From positions 1 to 64,000 of the forward strand of contig NZ_JAMXIB010000002.1 of NCBI RefSeq assembly GCF_024006985.1: a DNA stretch of 64,000 nt, given 5' to 3'. The stretch comes from Robiginitalea marina. GTDB lineage: Bacteria > Bacteroidota > Bacteroidia > Flavobacteriales > Flavobacteriaceae. The notes below the pieces were generated by a model. That model was given only the letters and a program-made list of their open reading frames with translations. It did no database searches and was not told the DNA's origin. The translations under genes and the position numbers were made by a program. Below, one piece after another: positions 7,255 through 19,756 of this stretch; the first letter of the stretch is position 1, and each line of letters begins with the position of its first letter.

Positions 7255-8517
7255 TTATTCGCCCAGCAGTTTTTTGATGCGCATAAAGTTCTCGGTATCC
7301 CCAAGGGCACCGTAGATGTTCTTGAGTTGCGAAAGCACACTTTGGTTGTCGGGGTTTGTCTTCAGGGCATCTTCCAGGACCCTGGCCCCTTCGGAAAACA
7401 AGTCGTCCTTCTTTTGCTTGAGTTCGTCGTATTTGGCGATATCGGCCCGGGAGGTCCCCAGGGCGTTCATTTCGTCAATCAGGGCGTTCCCCTCGTTCAC
7501 ATACGTGGTGGAAAGGTTCAACTGGGCATTTACGTATCCGGGGTTGACTTCAATCGCCTTCCGGTAGGCTGCACGGGCTGCCTCCAGGTCTCCCTGCTCC
7601 ATGTTGATCACCCCGATGTTGTAATGCAGGTCCGGGTTGTCGGGAGCCATGCGTGCCGCCTCACCCATCAGGGACTTGAATTTGTCCTTATCCCCCATCT
7701 GGTAGTACAGGTTGGCCTCATTCAGCACCAGGTTTACGTCGTTCGGGTTGTCGGCACGCGCATCCTTATAGGCTTCAAGGGCTTCGTCATTCTGGCCCAG
7801 CTGGGTGTAGATCAGGGCAATATTCCTTACAATTTCAGCGTGTTTGGATTCGGTTTTCTCATCCATCGGGTTGGTGTAGGTGCCCGATTTCACCATGATG
7901 TCGCGCTGGGTTTTGTCCATTTCCTCCACCTCGCCAGTTTCCACGTTGGTAGCCTTGTAAACCATGGTGCTCCCGTCGTACCCGACATCTTTCAGCTCCT
8001 TGTAGTAGTCCAGGGCCATTTCGTACTCACCCCCGTTCACCGCGCTGCTGGCGGCATAGTACAGGAATACCGTATCCCTGGGGCTGAGTTTGTAGCTCAT
8101 GTAGAGTTTTTCGGCAGCATCCTTGAAATTTTTGTTTTTGTTGTCTTCCACAGCGGCATTCACCAGGTCATTTGCCACTGTCGTCATCTGGGTCTTGGCG
8201 TCGGCAGTGTATTTGGCCTTGCCGCTGGCCTCCTCGATGCTCACTACTTTGTTGTAGGCGTCCACAGCCTGCTGAAAGGCACTGGCATCACCTTTCCTTC
8301 CCAGGTCGGCAAATACCTGCCCCTGGAGGAAATAATACTGGGCCTGGGTCCGTTCATCGGCCCCGGAAATCAGCCCTGCAGCGCTTTCAAGGCTGGCCTT
8401 TGCTGTGGCGATATCGCCGCTCTTCAAGGCTTTTTCCGCTGCCTTGATTTCGTTCTTCTGAGAAAATCCGGCCACGCTCATCAGCAGGGCCGCCATAAGA
8501 AAGATTTTGGTTTTCAT
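7255..8517 (-). CDS. Secreted/periplasmic TPR protein
   Basis: The protein (420 residues) starts with MKTKIFLMAALLMSVAGFSQ, a clear signal peptide ending near FSQ. Tetratricopeptide-like helical repeats run through the rest (for example NPDLHYNIGVINMEQGDLEA and NPGYVNAQLNLSTTYVNEG, both about residues 285-345). TPR arrays bind partner proteins; no enzymatic motif is visible and the role is unknown. It begins 52 bases after the gyrA stop on the same strand and ends at a terminator, so it is probably the second gene of the gyrA transcript. An upstream in-frame ATG (8535) exists, but the signal peptide fits the 8517 start. Confidence 0.8.
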   Translation of the reverse strand: MKTKIFLMAALLMSVAGFSQKNEIKAAEKALKSGDIATAKASLESAAGLISGADERTQAQYYFLQGQVFADLGRKGDASAFQQAVDAYNKVVSIEEASGKAKYTADAKTQMTTVANDLVNAAVEDNKNKNFKDAAEKLYMSYKLSPRDTVFLYYAASSAVNGGEYEMALDYYKELKDVGYDGSTMVYKATNVETGEVEEMDKTQRDIMVKSGTYTNPMDEKTESKHAEIVRNIALIYTQLGQNDEALEAYKDARADNPNDVNLVLNEANLYYQMGDKDKFKSLMGEAARMAPDNPDLHYNIGVINMEQGDLEAARAAYRKAIEVNPGYVNAQLNLSTTYVNEGNALIDEMNALGTSRADIAKYDELKQKKDDLFSEGARVLEDALKTNPDNQSVLSQLKNIYGALGDTENFMRIKKLLGE

Positions 8518-8569
8518 GTAATCGTGTTTATTCAAATTAGTGTTTATTCAAATTCAGTGTTTGGATTAT

Positions 8570-11107
8570 TTACGAGTTTTCAGGGGAATCCGGATGTTCC
8601 TGGTCAAGGACCGTGCCATCTTCGGTTTTTACCTCCATATCCATGATTTCGGCCTCATCGAGGTTTTCCTCATCCTTCATCACCTTAGCCACTGCGGCGA
8701 TGGAATCGTTATCCCTGAGGTTGATAAGCTTTACCCCCTGGGTGGCCCGCCCCATGGTGCGCAGGTCTTCCACGCTCATGCGGATGGCGATGCCCGATTT
8801 GTTGATGATCATCAGGTCATCGAGGTCGGAAACGTTCTTGATAGCCACCAGGCCACCGGTCTTTTTGGTGATGGAGATGGTCTTGACGCCTTTGCCGCCC
8901 CGGTTGGTAATCCGGTAATCGTCGATGCTGGAGCGTTTCCCGTAGCCATGCTCTGAAACTACCAGGATATCCTCGTCGAAATTGTTTACGGAAACCATCC
9001 CGATGACCTCATCCTTGTCATTGGCAAGGGTGATGCCGCGAACCCCGGAGGCATTGCGACCCATGGGCCGGGTCTTGCTTTCCTCGAACCTGATTGCCTT
9101 GCCCGATTTCAGCCCGAGGAAGATCTGGCTTGTGCCCGTGGTGAGCTTCGCCTCCAGCAATTCGTCACCTTCCCTTACATTGATGGCAATGATCCCGTTC
9201 TGACGGGGGCGGGAATACTGCTCCAGGGGGGTCTTTTTCACGATCCCCTTCTTGGTGGCCATTATTACGTAATGGCTGTTGACGTACTCCTCGTCCTTGA
9301 GGTCTCGGGTACAGATAAATGCCTTTACCTTATCGTCCTGGGCAATATTGATCAGGTTCTGGATCGCCCTTCCCTTGGAGGTGCGGCTCCCTTCCGGGAT
9401 CTCGTAAACGCGAAGCCAGAAACACTGCCCGTTCTGGGTAAAGAAGAGCATGTACTGGTGGTTGGTCCCAACGAAAAGGTGTTCGAGGAAATCCTCATTG
9501 CGCGTGGAAGAGGCTTTCTGCCCCACCCCGCCCCTGTGCTGGGTCTTGTATTCCGTCAGGGGGGTGCGCTTGATGTAGCCGGCGTGGGAAATGGTGATCA
9601 CCACCTGCTCATCGGGGATCATGTCCTCGATGCTGAGGTCCCCCCCTGCATAGTTGATCTCCGAACGGCGGGCATCCCCGTACTTTTCCTTTACCTCCAG
9701 GAGTTCTTCCTTAATGATCTCCATCCGGCGCTCCTCCCTGGCCAGGATGTCCTTGAGGTCTTCTATGGAGGCCAGGACCTCCTCGTATTCCGAGCGGAGC
9801 TTATCCTGCTCCAGGCCCGTGAGCTGGCGCAACCGCATCTCCACGATGGCCCGCGCCTGGATTTCGGTAAGCTTGAAGCGCTCAATCAGGTTTTCCCGGG
9901 CTTCTTCCGGGTTTGCAGACCCCCTGATGATCGCGATCACCTCGTCGATGTTGTCTGAGGCGATGATCAGCCCTTCCAGGATGTGTGCGCGTTCCTCCGC
10001 CTTCCGCAGCTCGTACTGCGAACGCCGCGTCACCACCTCGTGGCGGTGTTCCACAAAATACCCGATCATTTCCTTCAGGTTCAGCAGTTGCGGCCTTCCG
10101 CCCACCAGGGCGATATTGTTCACGCTAAAGGAAGTTTGCAGGGCGGTATACTTGTACAGGGTATTCAAAACGATGTTCGGGATGGCGTCCCGTTTCAGGA
10201 CATAGACCACCCGCATACCCTTCCGGTTGGATTCATCGCGGATATCTGCAATGCCCTCCACCTTTTTCTCGTTGATCAGGTCAACCGTTTTCTTGATCAT
10301 ATCGGCTTTGTTGACCTGGTAGGGGATTTCGGTGACCACGATGCATTCCCGGCCCTGGATTTCTTCAAAATGGGCCCGGGCCCGCATCACCACCCTTCCC
10401 CGGCCGGTGTGGAAGGCCTCCCGCACCCCGTCGTATCCGTAAATAATCCCGCCTGTTGGGAAATCCGGGGCTTTGATGTGCTGGATCAGCTCGTCGATTT
10501 CGATCTCGCGGTTGTCAATATAAGCAACGGTACCGTCAACCACCTCGGAAAGGTTGTGGGGGGCCATGTTGGTGGCCATACCCACGGCTATCCCGGAAGC
10601 CCCGTTAACCAGCAGGTTCGGGATGCGCGTGGGCAACACGGTGGGTTCCTGCAGGGAATCGTCAAAATTCAGCTGGAGGTCAACGGTCTCCTTGTCGATG
10701 TCGGCAAGCATCTCGTCGGCTATCTTGCGCATGCGGGCCTCGGTATACCTCATGGCCGCAGGGCTGTCGCCGTCTATGGAACCAAAATTCCCCTGCCCGT
10801 CGATAAGCATATACCTCAGGCTCCATTCCTGGGCCATCCGGACCATGGTGTCATAAACGGAAGTATCGCCATGGGGGTGATACTTACCCAAAACCTCCCC
10901 GACAATCCTGGCCGATTTTTTATGCGCGCTGGTGGACCGAACCCCCAGTTCGTGCATCCCGAAAAGCACCCTCCGGTGTACGGGTTTCAGGCCATCCCTG
11001 ACATCTGGCAGGGCACGTGACACAATGACCGACATCGAATAGTCGATGTAGGCCGATTTCATCTCATCTTCAATGTTGATGGGGATCAATTTTTCTCCTT
11101 CCGCCAT
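8570..11107 (-). CDS. gyrA: DNA gyrase subunit A
   Basis: The 845-residue protein is full length. The N-terminal breakage-reunion domain carries the catalytic tyrosine in [10 protein letters not shown] and the quinolone-pocket sequence [17 protein letters not shown]. The C-terminal half has six repeated beta-pinwheel blades (for example [46 protein letters not shown]). With GyrB it introduces negative supercoils. An acidic tail (residues about 800-845) follows the last blade. Thr sits at the position of E. coli Ser83, which I take as normal for flavobacteria. Head-to-head with clpC across 261 bases. Confidence 0.97.
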   Translation of the reverse strand: MAEGEKLIPINIEDEMKSAYIDYSMSVIVSRALPDVRDGLKPVHRRVLFGMHELGVRSTSAHKKSARIVGEVLGKYHPHGDTSVYDTMVRMAQEWSLRYMLIDGQGNFGSIDGDSPAAMRYTEARMRKIADEMLADIDKETVDLQLNFDDSLQEPTVLPTRIPNLLVNGASGIAVGMATNMAPHNLSEVVDGTVAYIDNREIEIDELIQHIKAPDFPTGGIIYGYDGVREAFHTGRGRVVMRARAHFEEIQGRECIVVTEIPYQVNKADMIKKTVDLINEKKVEGIADIRDESNRKGMRVVYVLKRDAIPNIVLNTLYKYTALQTSFSVNNIALVGGRPQLLNLKEMIGYFVEHRHEVVTRRSQYELRKAEERAHILEGLIIASDNIDEVIAIIRGSANPEEARENLIERFKLTEIQARAIVEMRLRQLTGLEQDKLRSEYEEVLASIEDLKDILAREERRMEIIKEELLEVKEKYGDARRSEINYAGGDLSIEDMIPDEQVVITISHAGYIKRTPLTEYKTQHRGGVGQKASSTRNEDFLEHLFVGTNHQYMLFFTQNGQCFWLRVYEIPEGSRTSKGRAIQNLINIAQDDKVKAFICTRDLKDEEYVNSHYVIMATKKGIVKKTPLEQYSRPRQNGIIAINVREGDELLEAKLTTGTSQIFLGLKSGKAIRFEESKTRPMGRNASGVRGITLANDKDEVIGMVSVNNFDEDILVVSEHGYGKRSSIDDYRITNRGGKGVKTISITKKTGGLVAIKNVSDLDDLMIINKSGIAIRMSVEDLRTMGRATQGVKLINLRDNDSIAAVAKVMKDEENLDEAEIMDMEVKTEDGTVLDQEHPDSPENS

Positions 11108-11346
11108 AGTACTGTTTTAGTTCAGATTTTGGGGTTAAAAAATCATGCCAATATACGTAAAATCGAAGGTTTTGAGGGTAGCCGGCGGAGTTTTATTCAA
11201 GAATTTATCAACAGAATCCGGGGGGGTGAAGGTGGATAAATGCCGCGTTAATTTTTTTGTAAATCGCCTTATTTTTTGTCTATTCGGACAGGTTTATCGA
11301 ATATGGGTACGGTATTTGTCTATCTTAAAAATAGATTTCGTAATTT

Positions 11347-11354
11347 TAATTTTG
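11347..11354 (+). promoter_or_regulatory. Possible -7 box of clpC
   Basis: TAATTTTG fits TAnnTTTG but lies only 14 bases before the ATG, giving an almost leaderless mRNA, and no -33 element is well placed. The rest of the 261-base gyrA-clpC intergenic region is AT-rich, with no other feature I can support. Confidence 0.3.
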
Positions 11355-11368
11355 ATTAAGGAGCATTT

Positions 11369-13924
<2,556 letters not shown>

Positions 13925-13948
13925 GGCCTGTAGGAAATTGATTATACG

Positions 13949-13979
13949 GGGTGTCCCTGAAAGGGGACGCCCTTTTTTT
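13949..13979 (+). terminator. Terminator of clpC
   Basis: GGGTGTCCC (13949-13957) pairs with GGGACGCCC (13964-13972; one G-U pair) and is followed by seven T. It lies 25 bases after the clpC stop. Confidence 0.85.
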
Positions 13980-14018
13980 GTACCCCTTTCCCCCTTTCGT
14001 AGGAATAGGAATACAGGC

Positions 14019-14032
14019 GCCTGCCGGCAGGC
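14019..14032. repeat. Perfect 14-bp palindrome GCCTGCCGGCAGGC
   Basis: An exact palindrome in the clpC downstream spacer, separate from the clpC terminator and without a T run. It resembles short GC-rich palindromic words seen in flavobacterial intergenic DNA. Confidence 0.5.
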
Positions 14033-14116
14033 ACCTTATATGCGATATTTCGGTCATTAATCTAATAATTTTCCGTTTCGGGGGGCTTACGGGTACTTTC
14101 GCCCTGAGACACTAAA

Positions 14117-14539
14117 ATGAAAAATGGAATGAGCTACGGACCGGCCAAAAAGACCGTCATCGTCAAGGAGTACCTGCTCGATGTTGGAAAGATTCAGGTT
14201 TATGACAATTACATGGTTTCCCTCTTCGACGAAGGATCGACCCTCACCCTGGAACGCGCTTACCAAATCATCGGGATCTCCGAGATCCATTTCAGGGACC
14301 GAAACTTCGGCTTTATCAGCCACCGGACGAATTCCTATGCCATCGACCCCACGGTATACACCTACCTCAGGGAACTGGAAAACCTAAAGGCTTTCGCCAT
14401 CGTTTCCAATAAGGAAGTGGATATGCATAACTTCCATATCGAGAAAATGTTCTACAGAAAGTCCATGAAATTCTTTGTGGATTACCAGAACGCACTGAAG
14501 TGGGTGCGCAAAAGGCTGGTGATCAGCAATCCTGAATAG
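14117..14539 (+). CDS. Conserved small protein of unknown function
   Basis: This 140-residue soluble protein has no signal peptide or membrane segment. It alternates short beta-strand-like stretches (KTVIVKEYLLDVGKIQVYDN, AFAIVSNKE) with helices, ending in a basic helix (ALKWVRKRLV), a pattern compatible with the STAS/SEC14-like small proteins common in Bacteroidota. I do not recognise a specific family. ATG 14117 follows the AT-rich ACTAAAATG typical of leader ends here. It stands alone, convergent with nnr. Confidence 0.65.
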   Translation: MKNGMSYGPAKKTVIVKEYLLDVGKIQVYDNYMVSLFDEGSTLTLERAYQIIGISEIHFRDRNFGFISHRTNSYAIDPTVYTYLRELENLKAFAIVSNKEVDMHNFHIEKMFYRKSMKFFVDYQNALKWVRKRLVISNPE

Positions 14540-14575
14540 CCTTTCCTGGCCACTGAAGGGCCTTTGCCCACAACT

Positions 14576-16117
14576 TCACCCCCCGGCAGTATGCTTTTGG
14601 TCCGGGCCCGCAGGGCCCGACAATTCAAGGAATGCCTGAGAAATCGAGGAGATTATCTCCGTAGCAGTCAGGGCCTCATACCCCGTTCGGGAAGCACCGA
14701 GATCCCCGGCCCTCCCGTGGAGGTATACCCCAAGCAACGCTGCCTGCAGCGGCTCATACCCCTGGGCGAGCAACCCCGTAATCATCCCGCTTAGTACATC
14801 CCCGCTTCCGGCCGTGGCCATGCCCGGGTTGCCTGTGGTATTGACATACCCTTTCCCCTGTGCAAAAACCATGGTATGGGCGCCCTTAACGACAAGAATG
14901 CACTTGTGGGCGCCGGCAAATACCAACGCTTTTTCAAGTTTGTCAAAATCATCTTTCCAGGGACCAACCAGGCGTTTCAGTTCCCCCGGGTGGGGGGTCA
15001 GGATACTCCCCCCGGGGATCCGATGCAGGTCCGCAGGGTGGAGGCTCAGGATGTTTAGCGCGTCCGCGTCCAGCAGTACCGGTGTTTGCATTTTTTCGAG
15101 CCAGGCGAGGAACGCCTTTTGTACAGGTTCACCCGTACCCATGCCCATGCCGATGCCACACACCTGTGCTGCCCCCACGTCGGGAAGCTCCGTATGCTCT
15201 GAAAAACCGGGGGTGGTCAGCACCATGACCTCAGGTAGCTGGGCCTGCAGGGGCACATACCCGCACTCCGGCACACAGGCGGTAACCAGCCCGGCCCCGC
15301 TGGCCAATGCCGCCTTTGCAGCCAGGGCCACCGCCCCGATTTTCCCATGGCTGCCCCCCAATACCAGGGCATGCCCATAGGTCCCCTTATGGGAAAACTT
15401 CGTCCGGGGCCTGTAAAATGTGCGCACCATTTCACGCCCGACCAGGTTATATGCGGCCTCTGCCTCCTCCATATATACGGGGTCCTGACCGATATCGAGC
15501 ACTTCCCAACGCTCTGCAAATACCCCGGTTTGGGGTAGGAAAAAAACGAGTTTGGGGGCCATGAACGTCAGGAGGACATCAGCCCCCACCACGGCAGAAG
15601 GGTCTTCCGGGACCCGGTGCAGGTAGAGGCCCGAGGGCATATCGATGCTCAGGACAAACGCCCCGGAGCTATTCAGGTGCCGGATCAGGTCTGCCACCCA
15701 CGGATCGGGGGGGCGATTCAGGCCAATGCCAAATATCGCGTCTATAATTACCCCGTTGGCGGGGATTTCCGGGAGGGGACTTCCCTGGTCGAGGTATTCC
15801 GGCCACTTCTTTCGCCCCTTCAGCCGTTTCAGGTTGGTCAGGAAATCCTCCGATCGCGCCTGGCTGTAATCCACCACAAAAACATCTACTGTGTACCCAT
15901 GGTCCAGAAGGTGTCGGGCCACGACCAGGCCATCGCCACCATTGTTCCCCACGCCGCAGAAAACAAAAACAGGCACCGGCGCTCCCTCAAGGCGGGCATG
16001 GAGCCAGTCAAAGACCCGCGTTGCCGCCCGTTCCATAAGGGCTTCGCCAGGGATCCCTTCAGCGGAAAGCGTCCGTCGGTCTGCCTCGTAGAACTGTTCT
16101 CGACTAAGTATTTTCAT
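14576..16117 (-). CDS. nnr: Bifunctional NAD(P)H-hydrate epimerase/dehydratase
   Basis: At 513 residues this is the fused form of the NAD(P)HX repair enzymes. The N-terminal YjeF epimerase domain (about 1-210) has FCGVGNNGGDGLVVARHL and a Pro-Ser-Gly-Leu loop. The C-terminal ADP-dependent dehydratase domain (about 230-500) has LVLGGSHGKIGAVALAAKAA, LTPHPGEL and NTTGNPGMATAGSGDVLSG with the catalytic Asp in GSGD. Together they reconvert hydrated NAD(P)H. Its 5' side faces thrA. A small inverted repeat TTCCTT-ATA-AAGGAA (16137-16151) lies just upstream and may belong to its promoter region. Confidence 0.95.
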   Translation of the reverse strand: MKILSREQFYEADRRTLSAEGIPGEALMERAATRVFDWLHARLEGAPVPVFVFCGVGNNGGDGLVVARHLLDHGYTVDVFVVDYSQARSEDFLTNLKRLKGRKKWPEYLDQGSPLPEIPANGVIIDAIFGIGLNRPPDPWVADLIRHLNSSGAFVLSIDMPSGLYLHRVPEDPSAVVGADVLLTFMAPKLVFFLPQTGVFAERWEVLDIGQDPVYMEEAEAAYNLVGREMVRTFYRPRTKFSHKGTYGHALVLGGSHGKIGAVALAAKAALASGAGLVTACVPECGYVPLQAQLPEVMVLTTPGFSEHTELPDVGAAQVCGIGMGMGTGEPVQKAFLAWLEKMQTPVLLDADALNILSLHPADLHRIPGGSILTPHPGELKRLVGPWKDDFDKLEKALVFAGAHKCILVVKGAHTMVFAQGKGYVNTTGNPGMATAGSGDVLSGMITGLLAQGYEPLQAALLGVYLHGRAGDLGASRTGYEALTATEIISSISQAFLELSGPAGPDQKHTAGG

Positions 16118-16219
16118 AGGTTCCCGGATTGCCTATTTCCTTATAAAGGAAGCAAATGTTGGAAAGATCCAAAAGAAAAATCCCCGATTTCTGAATCCTG
16201 TGTATTTCCGGGGTCAGGA

Positions 16220-16250
16220 TTTGGACAGGGTTTCAAATGTACTACTTTTG
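16220..16250 (+). promoter_or_regulatory. Promoter of the thrABC operon
   Basis: TTTG (16220-16223), exactly 19 bp, then TACTTTTG (16243-16250): an almost ideal Bacteroidota housekeeping promoter. Transcription would start near 16256, giving an 80-base leader. In it CGGGCC (16260-16265) can pair with GGCCCG (16302-16307), but I see no threonine-rich leader peptide or terminator. Confidence 0.8.
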
Positions 16251-16334
16251 GGGTGTTACCGGGCCGGGGCCGGACTTTTTGGGACCTGAACGGGATACCC
16301 GGGCCCGCAACCCCGCCCGATGAATACCTGACCT

Positions 16335-18773
16335 ATGATTGTCTTAAAATTTGGGGGGACCTCCGTGGCCACCCCGGAGTCCATCGCCAGTACCCTGGCG
16401 ATTGTGAAAGCTACCGAAACCCCCGCCCTGGTGGTCGTCTCTGCCCTGGGGGGCATAACCGACCTCCTGGTAAAGGCCACCCAGCAGGCTGCAGCCCAGG
16501 ACGAGGCGTGGCGGGAATCCCTGGAAGCCATTGAAAGCAGGCACCTGGATACCGTAAGGGGGCTCTTGCCCCCCCAGGGGCAGCCCGCTGTGGTTGGAAA
16601 AGTCAAAAAAGACCTGAATACCCTTGAAACCCTGTTGGAAGGCTCATTCCTGATCGGGGAAACAACCCCGAAAATCCAGGACAAAATCCTGAGCTACGGG
16701 GAACTATTGTCCTCATTTATCATCGCCTCCTACTATTCCGGCCAGGGCCTTCAGGCCGGTTTCAGGGATAGCCGGAAACTGATCCGCACCGATAATACCT
16801 ATGGAAATGCCCGTGTTGCAGAAGACAACACCTATGCCCTCGTCAGGGAAGCACTCGACGGCTCTCCACCCATCGTGGTACTCCCCGGGTTTATCGGGGC
16901 CACCCCGGAAGGGCATACCACCACCCTGGGGCGGGGGGGCTCAGACTATACGGCCGCCCTCTATGCTGCGGCTACCGGGGCCTCGGAACTGCAAATCTGG
17001 ACCGACGTAAGCGGGATGTACACCGCCAACCCACGGGTGGTGCCGCAAGCCCGGCCAATTGCTGTGATCTCTTATGAAGAGGCCATGGAATTGTCCCATT
17101 TCGGGGCCAAGGTCCTCTACCCGCCCACCATCCGCCCGGTCTTGCAGGCAGGGATCCCGCTATCGATCCGAAATACCTTTGACCCCAAGGCGCCGGGGAC
17201 CCGCATCGAAGCTTCCGCCAACGGGGCGGGAAGGACGGTCAGGGGCATCAGCTATGTGCCGGAAATCGGGCTGCTCTCCCTGGAAGGGCCCGGGATGGTC
17301 GGCATCCCGGGGGTAAGCAGGCGCTTTTTTGAGGTCCTGTCGGCCGAACGGATCAACGTGGTCCTGATTACGCAGGCGTCTTCAGAGCATTCGCTCTGCG
17401 CCGGCATCCATGAAAAAGACCTCGCCCGGGCTGCATCGGCCCTGGACGAGGCATTTGCCTTCGAGCGTTCCAAGGGGGAAGTAAAACCGGTACTGGTGGA
17501 AAACGGGTTATCCATCGTAGCCCTGGTTGGGGACCAGATGAAACACCACCAGGGGCTCAGTGGAAAAATGTTCAGCGCCCTGGGGCGCAACAACGTCAAT
17601 ATCCGGGCCATTGCCCAGGGGGCTTCCGAGCGGAACATCTCGGCCGTAATCGCGTCATCCGATGTCAAAAAGGCCCTCAACACCCTGCATGAAGAATTCT
17701 TCGAAGAGCGGATAAAGCCCCTGAACCTGTTTATTATGGGGGTCGGCAATGTGGGTTCGCGCCTCCTCGCGCAAATCCGCAACCAGCAACACTACCTCAG
17801 CGCGCAGCACCGGTTGCAACTCCGGGTGGTTGGGATCTCCAATTCCCGGAAAATGGTATTCGCGGAAGACGGCCTGGACCTGGACCAATGGGAACGCCTG
17901 CTGGAAAACGGCATCCCGGCCGACCCCGACGCCTTTTACCAAACGGTCAGGACGCTTAACTTAAGGAATGCCCTCTTTGTGGATAATACGGCCAGTGAAT
18001 CCATTGCAGGGGGATACGCCCGGTACCTGCAGGGCAGTATTGCCGTGGTGACCTGCAACAAAATAGCCTGTTCCGCTGCCTATGGGGAGTATGCCCGCTT
18101 AAAAGGCCTTGCCCGGACCTATGGGGTCCCCTTCCTGTTTGAAACCAATGTGGGGGCAGGCCTTCCGGTGATCGACACCCTGAAAAACCTCGTGCTGTCA
18201 GGCGATCGAATCCACCGTATCCAGGCGGTACTTTCCGGGAGCCTGAATTATATCTTGAATACCTATACGGGGGAAAGGCCTTTCGTTGAAATCGTGAAGG
18301 AAGCCCGTGAGGAAGGGTATACCGAGCCCGACCCCAGAATCGACCTCAGCGGGGTAGATGTGATGCGCAAAATCCTTATCCTCGCAAGGGAAAGCGGGCA
18401 CGGCCTGGAACTGGATGACATCGGGAACCGGGGCTTCCTGCCCCAAGGGGCCCTGGAGGCCCCTGCCCTGGAAGGGTTTTACGAGGCCCTTCAAGCCGGG
18501 GAGCCCCATTTTCAGGCCTTGTACAACAATGCCACCCGGGGTGGCAAACTCCTGAGATTCGTCGCGGAGTTCAATGCAGGAAAGGCCTGGGTAGGCCTGG
18601 AGGAGGTCCCGGAGGGCCATGATTTCTTCTCCCTTAAAGGGAGTGACAACATTGTCCTCTTCTACACCGACCGGTACCGGGAGCAGCCCCTGGTGGTGAA
18701 GGGGGCCGGGGCCGGGGCCGAAGTTACCGCCTCCGGGATTTTCGCCGACATCATCAGGGCAGGAAAGGTATAA
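16335..18773 (+). CDS. thrA: Bifunctional aspartokinase / homoserine dehydrogenase I
   Basis: The 812-residue fusion catalyses the first and third steps from aspartate to homoserine. The aspartokinase domain (about 1-290) starts with MIVLKFGGTSVATPESIA and includes the GRGGSDYTAAL loop. Two ACT-like regulatory segments (about 310-455) come next, which in the family mediate threonine feedback. Homoserine dehydrogenase begins near residue 463 with the NAD-binding FIMGVGNVGSRLL and contains FETNVGAGLPVI and GSLNYILNTY. thrB starts 28 bases downstream and thrC follows it, so all three should be one operon from the promoter at 16220. Confidence 0.97.
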   Translation: MIVLKFGGTSVATPESIASTLAIVKATETPALVVVSALGGITDLLVKATQQAAAQDEAWRESLEAIESRHLDTVRGLLPPQGQPAVVGKVKKDLNTLETLLEGSFLIGETTPKIQDKILSYGELLSSFIIASYYSGQGLQAGFRDSRKLIRTDNTYGNARVAEDNTYALVREALDGSPPIVVLPGFIGATPEGHTTTLGRGGSDYTAALYAAATGASELQIWTDVSGMYTANPRVVPQARPIAVISYEEAMELSHFGAKVLYPPTIRPVLQAGIPLSIRNTFDPKAPGTRIEASANGAGRTVRGISYVPEIGLLSLEGPGMVGIPGVSRRFFEVLSAERINVVLITQASSEHSLCAGIHEKDLARAASALDEAFAFERSKGEVKPVLVENGLSIVALVGDQMKHHQGLSGKMFSALGRNNVNIRAIAQGASERNISAVIASSDVKKALNTLHEEFFEERIKPLNLFIMGVGNVGSRLLAQIRNQQHYLSAQHRLQLRVVGISNSRKMVFAEDGLDLDQWERLLENGIPADPDAFYQTVRTLNLRNALFVDNTASESIAGGYARYLQGSIAVVTCNKIACSAAYGEYARLKGLARTYGVPFLFETNVGAGLPVIDTLKNLVLSGDRIHRIQAVLSGSLNYILNTYTGERPFVEIVKEAREEGYTEPDPRIDLSGVDVMRKILILARESGHGLELDDIGNRGFLPQGALEAPALEGFYEALQAGEPHFQALYNNATRGGKLLRFVAEFNAGKAWVGLEEVPEGHDFFSLKGSDNIVLFYTDRYREQPLVVKGAGAGAEVTASGIFADIIRAGKV

Positions 18774-18801
18774 GCCAGGACAGAACCATTAGAGCCACAA
18801 A

Positions 18802-19755
18802 ATGAACCCAACTGAATTGCGCGTATTTTGCCCGGCGACCATCGCCAACCTTTCCTGTGGATTTGACGTCCTGGGACTCGCCCTGGAAGGGGTTGGAGAC
18901 TACATGACCCTCAGGCTCTCCGAACAGCCCGGGGTCCGGATTACCCGGATCAGCGGGGGGTCCCTCCCCCTGGAGGCCGAAAGGAACGTGGCCGGGGTGG
19001 CTGCCCAGGCCCTGCTCAGGGTTTCCGGCTATGGCGGGGGCGTGGAAATGGAAATCGAGAAGCACATCCTTCCGGGGAGTGGGATCGGTAGCAGCGCAGC
19101 CAGTGCGGCCGGTGCGGTTTGGGGGCTGAATACCCTGCTGGGAAACCCCTTTACCCTGACGGAACTGACCGGGTTTGCGGCTTCGGGGGAAGCCCTGGCC
19201 AGCGGGGCCCCGCATGCCGATAATGTAGCGCCGGCCCTCTTCGGGGGTATCACCCTGATCCGAAGCTACACACCCCTGGATATCGCCCGGGTGCATTGCC
19301 CCCCCCTGCTCCACGCCGTGGTACTGCACCCCCAGATTGAGCTTAAAACATCCGATTCCCGCAGCCTCCTTAAAAAAACGATTACCCTGCAGCAGGGAAT
19401 CCGGCAGTGGGGCAATGTCGGGGGACTTATCACCGGGCTTTTTACGGAAGACTACGACCTGATCAGCCGGTCCCTGGAAGATGGCATTGTGGAGCCTGTG
19501 CGCTCCCTCCTCATCCCCGGGTTTGGGAAACTCAAAGAAGCAGCCCTGCAGGCGGGAGCCCTGGGCTTCGGGATTTCCGGTTCGGGCCCCTCGGTCTTTG
19601 CCCTCACCCGGGGTGCGCAACCCGCCCGCCAGGTCGGCGAAGCCCTGAAGGAGGCCTATGGGCCCCTCGGGATCCCTTTTAACCTCTACGTATCAGCAGT
19701 AAGCCCACAGGGGGTACGCCCGGCGGAAACTGGACAAAACGACCAAATTGCCTGA
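18802..19755 (+). CDS. thrB: Homoserine kinase
   Basis: A GHMP-family kinase of 317 residues: the N-terminal PATIANLSCGFDVLGLAL strand, the phosphate-binding LPGSGIGSSAASAAGAVWG loop near residue 90 and the C-terminal GFGISGSGPSVFAL. It phosphorylates homoserine with ATP. It lies between thrA and thrC with a 28-base gap before it and one base after it. Confidence 0.96.
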   Translation: MNPTELRVFCPATIANLSCGFDVLGLALEGVGDYMTLRLSEQPGVRITRISGGSLPLEAERNVAGVAAQALLRVSGYGGGVEMEIEKHILPGSGIGSSAASAAGAVWGLNTLLGNPFTLTELTGFAASGEALASGAPHADNVAPALFGGITLIRSYTPLDIARVHCPPLLHAVVLHPQIELKTSDSRSLLKKTITLQQGIRQWGNVGGLITGLFTEDYDLISRSLEDGIVEPVRSLLIPGFGKLKEAALQAGALGFGISGSGPSVFALTRGAQPARQVGEALKEAYGPLGIPFNLYVSAVSPQGVRPAETGQNDQIA

Positions 19756-19756
19756 C

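Noticed and set aside
10800-10900. Thr instead of Ser at the gyrase quinolone-resistance position
   Set aside because: Thr at this site is, to my knowledge, ordinary in flavobacteria, so it is not evidence for acquired resistance.
16137-16151. TTCCTT-ATA-AAGGAA dyad before nnr as an operator
   Set aside because: Only 6-bp arms in AT-rich sequence; likely by chance, so it is only mentioned in the nnr entry.
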